From the NCBI GenBank assembly GCA_027886175.1, contig JAJNNQ010000126.1:2792001-2856000 (forward strand): a DNA stretch of 64,000 nt, written 5' to 3'. This document shows positions 11,976 to 24,586 of this stretch, piece after piece. Each line of letters opens with the position of its first letter. The first letter of the stretch is position 1. The DNA is from Phylloscopus collybita. Its lineage: Eukaryota; Chordata; Aves; Passeriformes; Phylloscopidae. Below the pieces are notes generated by a model. It was not told where the DNA came from, searched no databases, and was given only the letters and a program-made list of their open reading frames with translations. The translations under genes were made by a program, and so were the position numbers.

Positions 11976-13429
11976 CTCTCCTGCTCACTGCTATGACCAC
12001 TCCACTGGAAGATGCAATGGACACCTTGATCAGGATTTTCCATCACTACTCTGGCAAAGAAGGAGACAGATACAAGCTCAGTAAAGGAGAACTCAAGGAG
12101 CTTCTCACCAGTGAGCTCACTGACTTCCTTTCAGTAAGACACAGCTTTTGAACCTCCTGAGTGACTGTACCATGGGTGGGTTAAGCAGCCATCCAAGTGC
12201 TTGGATAGGAATAGCACCTCCCTGTGCAAGGCCCATCCTGTCACAGCCTCTCAGATAACAGCTCTTTGTGGAGCTGCACAGAAGAATTTGGTGTCAAATG
12301 TCCCACTTGAGAAATATGTTTTCAGAGGGTGGTCAAGCCCCAGTACCCTCCCATGTACCATTGGCAGCAGAGATGGATGCTGGTGCTCTGCAAACTCCAC
12401 AGAGCTTTTGAGCAGGAGGGCTAGGCCAGAAGCAGTAGAAAGATCCATACTAAATATAGGTCAATTAGTTTGCTTGTTTATTTTTAATAATAGGGCATAG
12501 ATAAGTCCCTTGAAGAATTAAATGCAGCAACTAGTTCTCATGAGACAGGAAAGTAGCTTGTGCACACTGGCCACACAGTACTGCTGCTTGTGTGCCCTGC
12601 AGAGAGGTGCTAAGAAAACCTTTTCAGCTATAAGCTCCTGATTTGAATCTGTCTTTGCATAGATCTAAATTACACAGCATGGATGCTTTTATGGAATAAT
12701 AAGCTTTAAAAATAATGTTTCAATGTATTCTCTTAACTGTAAAAAATTTTGTGGACCCTGTGACCACCGGCAGGATTTTCTTTACATTGTATTCATTTCC
12801 TTAAATTGGATTTTCTTTTAATTTTGGCTATTGATTTATTATTATGCAATTCAATGTTCTTGCTCCCACTGAATAGGATGGCTGTTTGCCAACCAGAGAT
12901 GATCTGAATGTGATGAATGGATATATAATATGATCATTTATAAGTATTCTGTTGCAAATCTAAGCACCGTTTGTCAAGGGATGACACAGAGAAATGTGCT
13001 TTACAGATCCATCTTAATAGAAGGGATCCATCTTCAGTATCTCCTAAAATCTGATTCATTTCAGTGCCTATTTAGTACCTGTATACCTTATAAGGGCTGC
13101 ATTGTCTTGGGTTTCTGATGTTGTGGTAACCAGAGACGTGTTACTGTTCAGGTGACTGGTGGTTTTATTTAATAACAGCAGCCTTGTAACATAACACAGC
13201 AGTGGTGCCAGGTGTGTCAGAATTGCACCTTCAAGATCTGCACAGCTAAGTCACTTCTCTTTCTCTCTAGGGCCAAAAGGACCCCCTCCTGGTCGATAAA
13301 ATTATGAATGACCTGGACTCCAATAAGGACAATGAAGTGGATTTTAATGAATTTGTCATTCTGGTTGCTGCTTTGACTGTGGCATGTAACGATTTCTTTG
13401 AAGAGCAGCTAAAGAAAGAGGGATTTTAA
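11976..13429 (+). CDS. S100Z: S100 calcium-binding protein Z (two coding exons)
   Basis: Small EF-hand protein of the S100 family. These are dimeric calcium sensors that expose a target-binding surface on calcium binding. Coding exons are 11993-12133 and 13271-13429, joined in phase 0 across a GTAAGA/CTCTCTAG intron, giving 99 residues, the length of human S100Z. The exon containing the start begins after the acceptor at 11975. The N-terminal pseudo-EF loop spans about residues 20-33 and the canonical C-terminal loop is D63 to E74 ([12 protein letters not shown]), with Asp/Asn at calcium-ligand positions and the final Glu. The helix after it, [18 protein letters not shown], matches S100Z from memory better than other S100 members. 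CRHBP lies 13 kb downstream on the same strand, the expected vertebrate neighbour. No disruption was seen. Identity is confident; function is by family. Confidence 0.95.
11993..12133 (+). CDS. S100Z: S100Z coding exon 1 (residues 1-47)
   Basis: It starts at the only ATG consistent with the S100 N terminus ([20 protein letters not shown]) and ends in TTTCA before GTAAGA. It carries helix 1, the pseudo-EF loop and helix 2. The junction is phase 0. Confidence 0.95.
13271..13429 (+). CDS. S100Z: S100Z coding exon 2 (residues 48-99)
   Basis: It begins after TTCTCTCTAG and ends at TAA 13427-13429. It contains the canonical EF-hand loop [12 protein letters not shown] and the C-terminal helix ending in GF. 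Confidence 0.95.
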   Translation, partial: GQKDPLLVDKIMNDLDSNKDNEVDFNEFVILVAALTVACNDFFEEQLKKEGF

Positions 13430-14590
13430 ACATCCTCAATGTAATCAATCTCCTGGCCACAAATGCAAGCAAAGCATGCCTAGTTAGGTAGCCCTCATTG
13501 GTGTTTAGCAAACCATCATTCCTCCAACTGTTACTGCTCTGAGACATTTATGGAGCTAACCAGCAGCTGGTGCAAGCTGGACCACAGCCAGCTTACACTA
13601 CGTGAGATGTGGCTTTTAATATTTCCAGTCTTTGCACTCCATGCATCTGTAACATGCCTTCATCAGTTGCCCACGTCAAGGGCTTGGGGTGACAGATCAT
13701 TTGGCACCAGTTGAGACTTCTATTTCTTCAATGTCAGTGGAAAGTAAAAGGCACGGGAATGTTACTTATATACTTTCTGAATGGAAAAAAATTTGGAACG
13801 AGACGTTAACACTTGCAATTTAGTTTTCAGACATTTTACAATAATCTTGTTTTGCAGCTCAAAACCAGCAGATTCTTTTTATCTCAGCTCTGCCTGTTCT
13901 AAAACCCTTTTTAGCTGCTGCTCCCCACACTCATATTTCAGATGTGGCCACAGCTGTCTCTTGCTGCTGGATCACGGAATGCTGCTTGCCATTGTTACGG
14001 GTTCATTTCCTCCGTGTCTCCAGCTTCAATTTTGTTCTGTTGGCATTGCTGCATCCCAGTAGTCAACCTCTTCACTTGGCATAAATGAATTTATTCGTAT
14101 CATAAATTATTCAAAAACATAGAAGATTTAGTCAGCAAATTGCTTGGAGGGTTGATGGAAGGACTGGGTCTTTGGGGGAAAATGTGTAAATGCCTTCTGC
14201 TTTCACTACTCTGGCATGGTTAAAAGGAGGCCTTTTAGGACCACTTGTGGAGGATTTAATGATGAAAATCCAGGGTACAACTTTGTAATGTGAGTCATCT
14301 TATGGAAAACCAAATATTTCAGCTTACACTGATCCCTACCCTGTACGGAAGCAGGGGTTCCCTGGACCTCATGGCCAGGCAAAGAGAGAGTGGGAAAACC
14401 CCTTCCAGGGTTAGCTTGCTCTTGGGTTAAGAGTATTTACACACTCCTGTTTGAATTAAGCCTACCTCTGAAGCCCTGCAAGTCCTCAGTGGCAGGACAT
14501 TGTGGTTTTTTCCTGCATGGAGAGTTCTCTTATTTCCTCATTATTTTGTTGCTAACTTCAGACTATAATAAAGGGCATCTGAATTAAATG
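13430..14590 (+). other. S100Z: probable S100Z 3' UTR with poly(A) signal
   Basis: This follows the stop codon without interruption. A canonical AATAAA lies at 14567-14572, so cleavage is expected around 14585-14595. An earlier signal could give a shorter transcript. No repeat family was recognised inside. Confidence 0.6.
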
Positions 14591-14594
14591 TATT

Positions 14595-15845
14595 CTGTTT
14601 GTGTAAGAGGTTATTAAAAAACACTCCCCAATGAAGATGTGCCCTGCCAGCCACCCTTTGAGGAATGTAGTTCTTGTCTCTCCTTCCCAGACACCCAAAC
14701 ATCATCTAGCAAAGTGTACATTTGTATGAAATCATATATAATTTAAAATATCTGCTTTATTATAAGCAGGGGATTCTACAGGGTATAATAAATGTAACAA
14801 AGGGCAGACATCATCCTAAGAAGGGAGGCACCACAAATGCTGTTATCCCAGAAAAAAAAAAAGGAAACTTTGCAATGCTGACAGAGCCAGAGCATGCTTT
14901 AACCCTTCAGCAGCAAAATTATACAGGATTCACAAGATATCTTCTGGACCAACATGACAGAAACAACAAAAGTAAAACTGGCAGCAACTGAACAACTTTT
15001 TGTCCCTTTTAATGTCATGCACCTCAACATCATTGCAAGTGTTGGACCAGGATGGCCAAAATATCAGCCAGAAAATGTAAGACCATTTGTTTTTATGGTT
15101 TCTCATTGGTTCCAGACTGCTGCTAGCCTCTAGCCTTTCCCTGTCCTCCAAGGAGAAGTGAAAGAATAACAGTTTAAACTTTCAACCCCAAGCTAAAAGG
15201 AGTAAGATTATCCCAGTAAAAAACAATTCCTCCTTTAAAATTTTGAACAAGAAGCTTTCTGAAAAGAAGCTCCGGAAAGTTCATAAACCCTCTGCCCATC
15301 CCTGATAAACCCTTGTACATGTAGCAGCCCATGTGCATAGCAGAATTATGCCAGGTCACAGCTGGCAGCAACAATGTGCCCTGGAGTCAGGCAGCAAGAG
15401 TTGCTGCTGTGATGGAGAGGACCAGTCTCATCAGCTGAATTTACCAGGGACTGTGTGCATCCTCACTGCTCTGTGGAAGTGGCTTACTTGCAGATGAACT
15501 GTGGGTCAATCAGAAGAGAATGACTCAGCTGATCTTTTTTCCAACAAAGTTTTACAAAAACTCATAAATCACTGGTTTTAGCCCTTCTTGTTAGGTGTTT
15601 CTTGTTGCTGTCTTAACTACAAGGAGAACTGTTAAACTCTGTCTGCCCTGTCAGAAGAAACTTTTGTACAGACTGGAAACCAAGCAGAAAAGTAAGAAAA
15701 GGCACAAAACACATTCAAGAGCTCAAACCCACAAAGCCTTCACACAATATGGGGTCCTGGGGTAATACTAGCCTTCCTATTCTTGGGCTCACTATGAATT
15801 AAGCCTGAATTAAGCCTATGGGCTGACCCACTGCACCATTGTCTC
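14595..15845. other. intergenic, nothing recognised
   Basis: AT-rich sequence between the S100Z 3' end and the next LTR. No gene, RNA or clear repeat was seen. Confidence 0.5.
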
Positions 15846-16576
15846 TGTCTTGGGTTATGGAACCAAAAATGTTTATTCTATTTCATCTGTGGAAAGCAGC
15901 TGGGGAGATGTTTTTATCTCTTGTAACTCTGGGGGGAAGGGGGCAGATGCCTTCTGATAATGGGCCAACTGTTAAAAGCAGGTGGGACAGTGTTCCTTAT
16001 CTCTGTCACCACCCATCCTCCCTCCAGGGGAATAGCTTCTGTTAGTGGGCCATCAAGGCTCACCAAGGACAGGACACATTCCATCATCCCATTGTGAGAT
16101 GCTCCACCCAGTGGGGGGAGCCAACCATTCCTACCTGGATAAAAACTGAGACGTAGGAACACCAGGGATCTGGTTCCACTGGATTCCTGGAGGAAGACTG
16201 GACCCTTCTCACCATCACTGGACCCTTTTCTCTCAGGATCATCTCTACTCCAAGAGAACTACCTCTGCAACTCCAGGAGGACTTACTGTGGACTGTTTCC
16301 AACACCCTGATCAACAGGGTGTCAGGTTGTAGCTCTGACTCTGTCAGCATTTCTAGGATTGTTGTTTGTTTGCTTGCTTGTTTGTTTGTTTTTATGACTA
16401 CATTAGTATTGTTAATATTCCTAGTAAAGAACTGTTATTCCTATTCCCAAATCTTTCCCTAAAAGTCCTTAATTGCAAAATTATAATAATTTGCAGGGGG
16501 TGAGGGGTTTACATTCTCCATTTCAAGGGAAACTCCAGCTTTCCTTGGCAGATACCTGTCTTTCCAAACCTAGACA
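15846..16576 (+). mobile_element. solo LTR, copy 3 (subfamily A)
   Basis: It starts TGTCTTGGGTTATGG and ends CCTAGACA, one substitution from the family terminus. A TATA-like GGATAAAAAC lies near 16136 and AGTAAAG near 16422. It carries the subfamily A block CACCAAGGACAGGACACATT near 16060-16079. The flanks GTCTC and CCCTC are an imperfect 5-bp pair. It sits 764 bp upstream of copy 4 in the same orientation. Confidence 0.88.
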
Positions 16577-16597
16577 CCCTCTCTCACTCCTCTCCCG

Positions 16598-16858
16598 CTG
16601 GAGCCAACTGATGTTCCATTAGTAGACATCACTTCTAAGAAAGATATACGAAGATCACCTGAAAGTTTTGAATTGCCTCTGAGCCAGAAAAAAACTGTGA
16701 GCAACCCTCTGTTCTGTAAGCACTCCTCAGGAAGGAAAATGGCATTGAAACCACTTACATTGGCTCTGCAAGATGGTGCTTACAAGGCCTACCTCACTAT
16801 GAACATGATTCCTGCAGATGTGAGCATTTTGAGTTCTCCTTCTCTCCTTCAAACCTGA
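16598..16858 (+). other. unexplained open frame between two LTRs
   Basis: An 87-codon frame (open from about 16598, stop TGA 16856-16858) with mixed charged and hydrophobic composition and no low complexity. It lies between LTR copies 3 and 4 but has no recognisable domain and no start codon in good context. It could be a pseudogene scrap, an unrecognised exon or chance. I do not assign a function. Confidence 0.15.
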
Positions 16859-17340
16859 AGGCAGGATTTTTTTTTTCTTATTGTTTATTGACATTTTCCT
16901 GCTGACTTCAAATCTTTCTGTAGTTCATGAATCTAGGAAGCACTTTGAGGTTTTACATGCAGATCAAGCTTGCTGTGTGGCTTTCACCAGAGTGCCTCAG
17001 CACAATGTATTTTCAGGTTATATCAAAGACCAATAAAAATACAACAATGCCAGACAAGATCTTTTCTATATATTGTGAAATTGCTTTGCTTGACATCTGA
17101 AGAGAAGATTTGCAGAAGATAAATTCCATTATCTTGAAAGCCTCAGCCTCTGCCATTTGCTTTTATTTCAGTTCAAAAGAGACTTGAAGTGCCAGTGCAA
17201 CACAAAGCTTGATGCATTACCTGTTAGTAAATTTATAACTTCTTCGGATTTGTTATCCAGCTACCAATCCTGAAGAGCTGTGTATGACACCACCATGCAG
17301 CCAAGGAGTTTGTAATGGAGCTGTGTCTCCAAGCTGTGAC

Positions 17341-18037
17341 TGTCTTGGGTTATGGAACCAAAAATGTGTATTCTATTTCATCTGCTGAAAGCAGCTGGGG
17401 AGATGTTTTTCTTTATCTCTTGTAACTCTGGAGGTGGATGCCTTCTGATAATGGGCCAGCTGTTAAAACCAGGTGGGGCAGTGTTTCTTATCTCTGTCAC
17501 CACCCATCCTCCCTCCAAGGGGATATTTTCTGCTAATGGGCCATTAAGGCTCACCAAGGACAGGACACATTCCATCATCCCATTGTGAGATGCTCCACCC
17601 AGTGGGGGGAGCCAACCATTCCTACCTGGATAAAAACTGAGACGTAGGAACACCAGGGATCTGGTTCCACTGGATTCCTGGAGGAAGACTGGACCCTTCT
17701 CACCATCACTGGACCCTTTTCTGTCGGGATCATCTCTACTCCAACAGCACCACATCTGCCACTCCAGGAGGACCAACAGGGTGTCAGGTTGTCACCTCTG
17801 ACTCTGTCAGGGTTTCTAGGATTGTTTGTTTCCTTGCTTGCTTTTTTGTACTGCTACAACTACATTTGTATTTTTTAATATTCCTAGTAAAGAACTGTTA
17901 TTTCTATTCCCATACCTTTGCCTGAAAGCCCCTAATTGCAAAATTACAGTAATTTGGAGGGAGGGGGGTTATATTCTCCATTCCAAGGGGAGCTTCAACT
18001 TTCCCTGGCAGATACCTGTCTTTTCCAAGCCAAGACA
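17341..18037 (+). mobile_element. solo LTR, copy 4 (subfamily A), TSD GTGAC
   Basis: The cleanest copy: TGTCTTGG to CCAAGACA, 697 bp, with a perfect target duplication GTGAC at 17336-17340 and 18038-18042. The TATA-like GATAAAAA is at 17629-17636 and AGTAAA at 17886-17891. A 5-bp duplication is typical of class III (ERVL-like) avian endogenous retroviruses, so that class is likely but not proven. Confidence 0.95.
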
Positions 18038-18042
18038 GTGAC

Positions 18043-20417
18043 GTATCAGCTGGGTCCAGTAGGAAGGCATCACCCCTGCTACTCTTCAGTGGAAGGAGTG
18101 GAAGTGCAATGGGATAATAATGCCAAGCAGTATGGAAGGTGTCAAGGGCAATGGGGTAACAATCTTCCACAACATTGTTTTCTCCCTGTAAAGATGAGAG
18201 ACAGAATTGCTAGTGCTTGGGGGAAGGGAAAGAGAAGTGACCTCAGGAGACTCCAGCAGAACAGGAGACGTTTCCAGCAGCCAGTAATGTTTCCAGCCAA
18301 TTGCCCACCAGTTGTAGCACTGCAGATCCACTCCAGGTCCCTCAGCCACCCAAGGCAGACCCCTTCTCCAGGCTCCATGCTACAGCCTAAAGGGTGAGGC
18401 GAGGAGAAAAACTCTCAGGGACAGCCCAGAGTCCATCACACCAGCTCAGCAGCACACATAAAAGATCCAGCTCCTCCCTGATCACAGCCTTGAAAAGGTT
18501 GGGTAAAAGGTCACACACAAAACTTGTATCTGAAATCAGATTAATCTATATAAAGATTTTTGACTGGCAGGAAGATTTAGATTTAGATTAAGATTTAGAC
18601 TGTGATGTGACATCATGTGCATGTCTAATAAGGGCTTTGATAGACAGGCCATCAATTATTGCATGTGTCTTTAGGGATAATTAAGTCTGTTGAATAGCAC
18701 TGTATTATTTGAAGAAAAAAGGGGTCACATTTTCAATTTTATCTTTCTTCTGCCACATGATATGGCATGAGAGAGAATGTTTAATTTATGATCTGGAAAT
18801 TCGAAATGAATTCTGTCCACATCCTTTCCTCTGAGTTGGAGGATGGTGGGCTATAGGGCAGCCATCAAAGAGAGCACATGAATGAACTTGAGCAGAAATA
18901 TTTTTTTTATTAAAAAAAAAGAAACACCAAAAAACTTGTCATTTTTAAATACCAACTCTCAGCCACCTGCTATCGGTTGTGTATAAGGGGCAACTCCCAA
19001 GGAAGAGAACTGCAGCTGCATCCACTTATTTTGCCCTTGCAAGCAGATTCTCAGCTGATGTAAAATGACAGAGCCTATTGCACTCAGTGGCATAATTTTG
19101 CAGCAGCTGAGAGAGAACATGTGCTTGAGACTCTAAATTAGCCTTCAATGGAAAGTTGTGTTTCTGTAAGCTGGTTGGCTAAATAAGGACATGTCTGTAA
19201 AACTGCAAATATTGCAACAAGACAGCAAAGAGGAAGATGGAAGTAGCTGCTCAGAGCCCAGGTCTTTGGGTGAAAATCAGTGGAAAATCTTCCTGTTACA
19301 TATTTGCTTTAAATTCTAAGCTGCCCCCTCAAGTCCTGTTTGACTGCATGGTGTGCAGAGCAATCATCATAGAAGAGCTTTCAAATATCTGTCAGTGGAC
19401 TCTGCCTTAAAACTCCATGTGTTGCTCTGATTTTACATTCCCAGTAGTTGCAGGAACTCAGAAAAGCGCTACAGAATAAAGCTATGGCAGGAGAAAAGAT
19501 CTGTAGATCAATGTGTAGATCAAATTATAAAGGGCAGAAAAGCAACTGAACCACCTGGAGCACTACTTAAGATTGTTCTTTTTGGAGTTGAAAACTGGCT
19601 GGAAGTTGAGAATGCTGCAGAAAGATGTAAATTCCTCAGCTCTGGCAGAGGACATCAAGTGGCAGTAGCAAACAGACCCCTGTGGCTGAGTGCTGTGTCT
19701 GGATGAAACACAGGGATGGAGAGTTCCATCCCATTGAACTATTGAATTATCTGCCCCTGGTAGATGAAAACAGAACTTGTTTTTGCCCTTGCACTGAGGA
19801 CCTAATCCTACAGTTTTAGGAAAAGCCTCTCTCTCAGGGGAAGGGGTTTTTTAGGTAATTTTCAGTGCCCTAGGAATAGTATTGCAAGAAGGAGAGCAGT
19901 TTATGTTTGAAATGAAAAAGCCCATTACTGCACTTGAGCTAAAGGTGCTCTGTGACATTGCTAGCAAAGGTGAAGCTGCCTTTAGACTTCAGCAGGTGGA
20001 AAAGGGCTGAACAGGTGATCTCAAGGTCCTCCAACGTATGTGATCTTGACACTAACACAAGATATTCCTGAACTGGCACCTAAAAGTGTTTGGAGCCTAA
20101 CTGATCAAATTGGCACTGCAGGCTGCACAGAACTGGGGATGACTGGTAAGGAATCACATCCATGAAAAACAAAGGACTATAGAGAGGGAGTAGTTGAAAG
20201 GATAAATATACCATTATGCTGGGTATGCTGACATCCCTTATCTGACTCATGCTGACTGCCTGAATTGTGTAACAGTTCACAGTGTTTCTGAAGTTGGGTC
20301 CATTACTGTGATGTCTAACACTACCAGCATTGTGTTGAATTACAGATTTTTCTGCATGAGAATGATTCTCCTCAGGGAGAGCCACTTCAGCTAAGAAATA
20401 CTTGTCCTTCTTGGATT
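18043..20417. other. intergenic; possible conserved block near 18590-18710
   Basis: No gene. The stretch 18600-18700 contains low-CpG, homeodomain-like motifs (CAATTATTG, ATAATTAAG) and no repeat signature, which is typical of conserved non-coding elements. This is a guess from texture only. Confidence 0.3.
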
Positions 20418-20520
20418 TAAAAAAAAAACCCAAAAAAAAAAAAAAAAAAAAAAAAAACAAAAAAAAAAAACCCAAAAAAAAAAAAAAAAAACCAAACCAA
20501 AAAAAAAACAAACACCCAAA
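20418..20520. repeat. A-rich low-complexity tract
   Basis: Nearly pure A interrupted by CCC, CAAACC and similar. The 143-codon minus-strand frame through it (phenylalanine-rich) is an artefact of this tract. Confidence 0.9.
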
Positions 20521-21289
20521 ACATCTTAAAATATCACTTATGAAAGTGGTGCTTTGTCAAAGATAAAGTTTGTACTTCAGAGATTAAACAAATTTGGGAA
20601 CACGATATATGGAAATACAGGGATTTCCCAACACGTCTGAGATTATATTCTGTGTAATAAACTGGCTCAGCATTGAAAACAAAGTGACAAACGTTCTAGT
20701 AGCCCCAAACTGAACAGGAAATTTGGGAGAGAAGGAACAGGGGCTGTTGCTTTGGGAAGGGTCACTGGGAAGAAGTTGTGGAAAAGGAGATCCAGAACAG
20801 AAAGTGAGCTGGGCCATGGGGGTCACACTTCCAAGCCAAGTCTAGATGCAGTAACCATGCCATGTTTTGGACAGGAGACTGCTCTTCTGCAAGGGCACCA
20901 GTACTGATCAGAGTAGCTGCTGCTGCAGCTGGCAAAGGCAAATGTGATGGGATCAAAGAGGCTGCCTGGGGCCATGCTGACTCCTGTGTGTGGCTCTGGT
21001 GTTGAGGCCTTCCTGCAGCAACCCTTGAGCGTGGAAATTCTGTTTAGAGGATCCACAGAGAAGGAAAGTCCAGGCTAAAACTAAACAGACATCCAGCACC
21101 ACTCCTAACACCAGAGCTTGAGGCTCCATCTGCTTTTTCCAGTCACCCTTTCTCATATCTCCTTTCTCCTTCCTGAGAGGAAAAAAAAAAACAAAAAACA
21201 AAAACAAAACCACACCATCAAACCAACTTTTCTCCCACTTCTTGGCCCTGGCTGCTTTGTGTAGATGTTGGTTGACTCACAGGCAGAGC
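20521..21289. other. intergenic, nothing recognised
   Basis: No gene or known repeat seen. There is a short A/AAAAC low-complexity run at 21181-21210. Confidence 0.5.
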
Positions 21290-21520
21290 TGGTAGTGATA
21301 ACCGCCCTCGGGGTAATCTCAGAGCCTGAATATAATGTTTGCTTGATTATTTGTAACCCGCTAAACTGCGAGTTTCACAATCTTTGCTTCTAGCCAATGC
21401 CATAAATAGAGTTAATGCAACGCTTATCGTCAAGCCTGCATGATGCTGATAGGCTTTCAGTTCATAAATCACAGGACTTTGTCATCCCTCCAAGCCACTT
21501 AATGTGACAAATCGCACAAT
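21290..21520. promoter_or_regulatory. candidate conserved non-coding element upstream of CRHBP
   Basis: About 230 bp with no repeat signature and no good frame, unusually dense in short AT motifs and isolated CpGs (ACCGCC, ACCCGC, TGCGAG, AACGCTTATCG) compared with the surrounding CpG-poor DNA. It lies about 5.2 kb upstream of the CRHBP TATA box. The texture is that of an evolutionarily constrained enhancer; no alignment was possible here. Confidence 0.3.
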
Positions 21521-24500
21521 CTCTTGTGTCAAACTGCCCAGAGTTAACAAGCTACTCTTACTTCACCTCGTGGAAGGTTCAGCTCTATTTAAAGCCAATT
21601 TAGACACACACAGAGGAGTGATGGAAGGGGTGTTACAGAGAGGTGTGTGGTGGGGTTTGGAAGAGGCTTGTCATACCCAGCACGAAGCTGAGGCAGACAG
21701 CCAGCAACAGAATTCAGTGATGGAGATGCCCACTGATTACAGAGGGAGGAGTCTTGGGCTCAGGTTGGATCGTGGACTGTTGGGACACATGCCTGATATT
21801 GAAACGAACACCAGAGTAAAGGATTAAAGCACAAAATGGGATCTCAGGCTTTGTGCTTCTGCTGCCAGAAATGCTCTCCTTCAGCTGTCATTGCAACTCT
21901 GATTGGGTTCTTGCAAAAAGGACACATCTCAAACCATTGACAGGGCTAATTCATTTACTTTAGCCAGGCTGAACTCCATCTTTCCTATTGTATGTCCATA
22001 GTCCAGGTGCTTAAAAACTGAGCCAGGAACAGGAGCTTCTTACATGTTTGTCTTTGGCTCAGACAGAGTTTGAAGTGATCTCTTGTGCATGTCTGTGTCA
22101 AGGACATGGTTTCCTGATGGTGCTCAGAACTGTGATTTGCTGTACAGTCTTCCCCTTGCTTTCTTTTCTGTGGTGTTATCTGAAAGCAGTGACTGATTGT
22201 GATTTAGCAAAGATGGGACAAAAAATTTAGCCTTCACTGTAGCATTTGTGACACTCTGGGGACACTAGATTTCTTTCTCACCTTAATCTGGGCTAACTGA
22301 TCCCATTGTACAGAAACAATATACTGAACGATTCACAAACAGTTGAACACATATAATAAACTAGAAGTGATGTGCAGCAACCTCCTTCACTTCAAAGACA
22401 CTGACACTGGTATGAGACCTGCAGCCACACGTCAAAAAGGCAGGAATGACTAGTACTACATCTCCCAGACACCATGAAGGAAATGAAAAGTTAACCCCTG
22501 AATGAATTCTCAGAGTGGGAAAGAGCATAAGGGAAATAGATGTAGCTCAGCACAGTGTTTAGCAGCTGACATGATATGAAGTTTGAAGTCCAGTCGGATG
22601 TCTCACACTGTGCATGACCCCACATGGCATCTCTTCAGCCAGCACTGAGCAGCAGTGAGAAATCAGCATGAACAGCTGAGCACAGAGTGCCTGAGGCAGG
22701 ACTGCTCCTCTTCACTGGAGCAGTTGCACTGCAGTCTCACTGCTGCTCCTCTCAGTTCAAGAAACACCAGGCACAGACAAGCAGAGGAGCCCCCATGGGA
22801 CAGGCAGCAGCCAGGCTGATCCCTGTGCTGTGGAGCTTGCTTAGGATTGTGTCCAAACAGGAAATACTAACTCATAAGATCCTGATGCTGGAGAGAGGTT
22901 TGGTCTGCTCGAGCCGCTCCTGAAAGAAGTCAGGCTGCAGCTGAGTAAGAGGAACTGTATTAATGAGCTGGCCACCCACAGGACCCTTTTTGAGAGCAGA
23001 AAGGGTCCACACCACCTGGCCCCTCTTTGCTACAGGGAGGGATCCCCCAGGATTGTCTGTAGCTCAAACACTTCTCACTATGGAATCTTACTACCGAGCA
23101 CTTCATGTGCATTCTTCCTGTAACAACTACTTTCACTTTTTAGAAAAAGTTGCATTTACCATCTGTATTATAGGACAGAGCATGATTTGATCACTGTGGA
23201 GCAGGGTAAATGGAGTTTGTTTCACTACTGTCTTTATTCAGCTTTATTTTCTCCACTTCTTACTATAGCTGGGATTTCTCCTTTTCTATAATAGTTGACA
23301 AGACACCTACAAGCTCCGAGCACGAGTGGGGAAGGCAAGTCCTCCACAGCACATTCCTGAAAAGCCCACCCATGAGTGCTGCTTTAAGGCTCTGCAAAGG
23401 CTGGGGGTGTCCAAAAAACAACCATCCTGAGCTGCAGCACAGCAGACTGAGTGATGCCCTGCCCTCAGCCCAGACTCTCCCCAGCATCATGGCTTTCCAC
23501 CATTTCTTCCAGGGAAAGGGGCTGCTCCCAGTGTAAGCTTTTACAGTTGTTAGCAGATCAAGGTGCCAGCCAACTGGATTATTTAGCCTGTGGCAGGGTG
23601 TCACTGGGAATGCGTTTTACTGTGTTAAACAATTTGATATTAACAAAAAAGCTTTGTCCTTCAGAGTGTTATCATGACTCAACTCCAAGAAAGAAAAATT
23701 ACACTCTCCTCACTCGCCAAGGGTTTGTATCACATTGAAGGTGCTTTTCCCTTCTGAAATGCTGCAGGGGTGTTTTGAACCCAGTTCAAAGCCATTTTTC
23801 TTTGCTTCATTAGTCACATTCTCATCTGAAAATCTCAGTTTCTGCAAGTGACTTTTAACAAAAGCAGAGCAGCAGCAAGCAAAGGGAGGGTAGAGGGGAC
23901 CTCTGATACACTGAGGAGGCAGCAGAGTTGAGTGAGAAGATGGGCTCACATCCTCTCTCACTGCCTGACAGCTGGGATGCAGGGCTGGGAGATGAACCCC
24001 CTCTCTCCTCTTTGATCCCTTTAGGGGGTCTCTCTGCTCAAGCTCCACCTGAGGCAGCAGAGCCCCAGCCAGCAGCAGCAGCAGCTGCCTCTCTTTGCCT
24101 GTGATTCCCTATTCCATCCCAAACACTTGTCTTCCCCAAGCATTACAGCTGCACAAAGGAAAGCATATGAGACTGGGGGCTGAGGACAGCCTTGTGTTTG
24201 AAGATACAGAGAGTTCAAAGGCACTGGGAGTCTTTGTGATGAGGCTGGCCAGGATGTCATCATGCTTCATCAGCTCCTGCTGAGCCCAGAACTGAAAAGT
24301 GGGAAAAAAACCCAAAACAACAACAACTTAACACCTCTGTTAAAACTAAGTTCCACATCAACAGCAAAGCATGTCTGAGTTCAGCTTTCCCACCAATGTT
24401 ACACAGAATTTGAGTGTTTGTACACTCAAAACAAACTCCAAGGTGTTGCATGGGAATTTCAAAGTCACCACAGGCCCTGTGTGAGCAACAAATTACAGCA

Positions 24501-24533
24501 GATATGGAGGTGGCACCTGTTACCCCTCCCACC

Positions 24534-24535
<2 letters not shown>
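21521..24535. other. intergenic, nothing recognised
   Basis: Ordinary unique-looking sequence. Several frames of 75-113 codons overlap on both strands and show no family features. Confidence 0.5.

Positions 24536-24582
<47 letters not shown>
24536..24582. repeat. pure T47 homopolymer
   Basis: Forty-seven uninterrupted T residues about 1.9 kb upstream of the CRHBP promoter. Confidence 0.95.

Positions 24583-24586
<4 letters not shown>

Noticed and set aside
15846..18037. A small provirus flanked by two LTRs
   Set aside because: The right LTR has its own perfect GTGAC target duplication and the interval lacks retroviral features, so these are two separate solo insertions.
20080..20511. 143-codon minus-strand frame
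   Set aside because: Its N-terminal third is the A-rich tract read in reverse; no domain remains.
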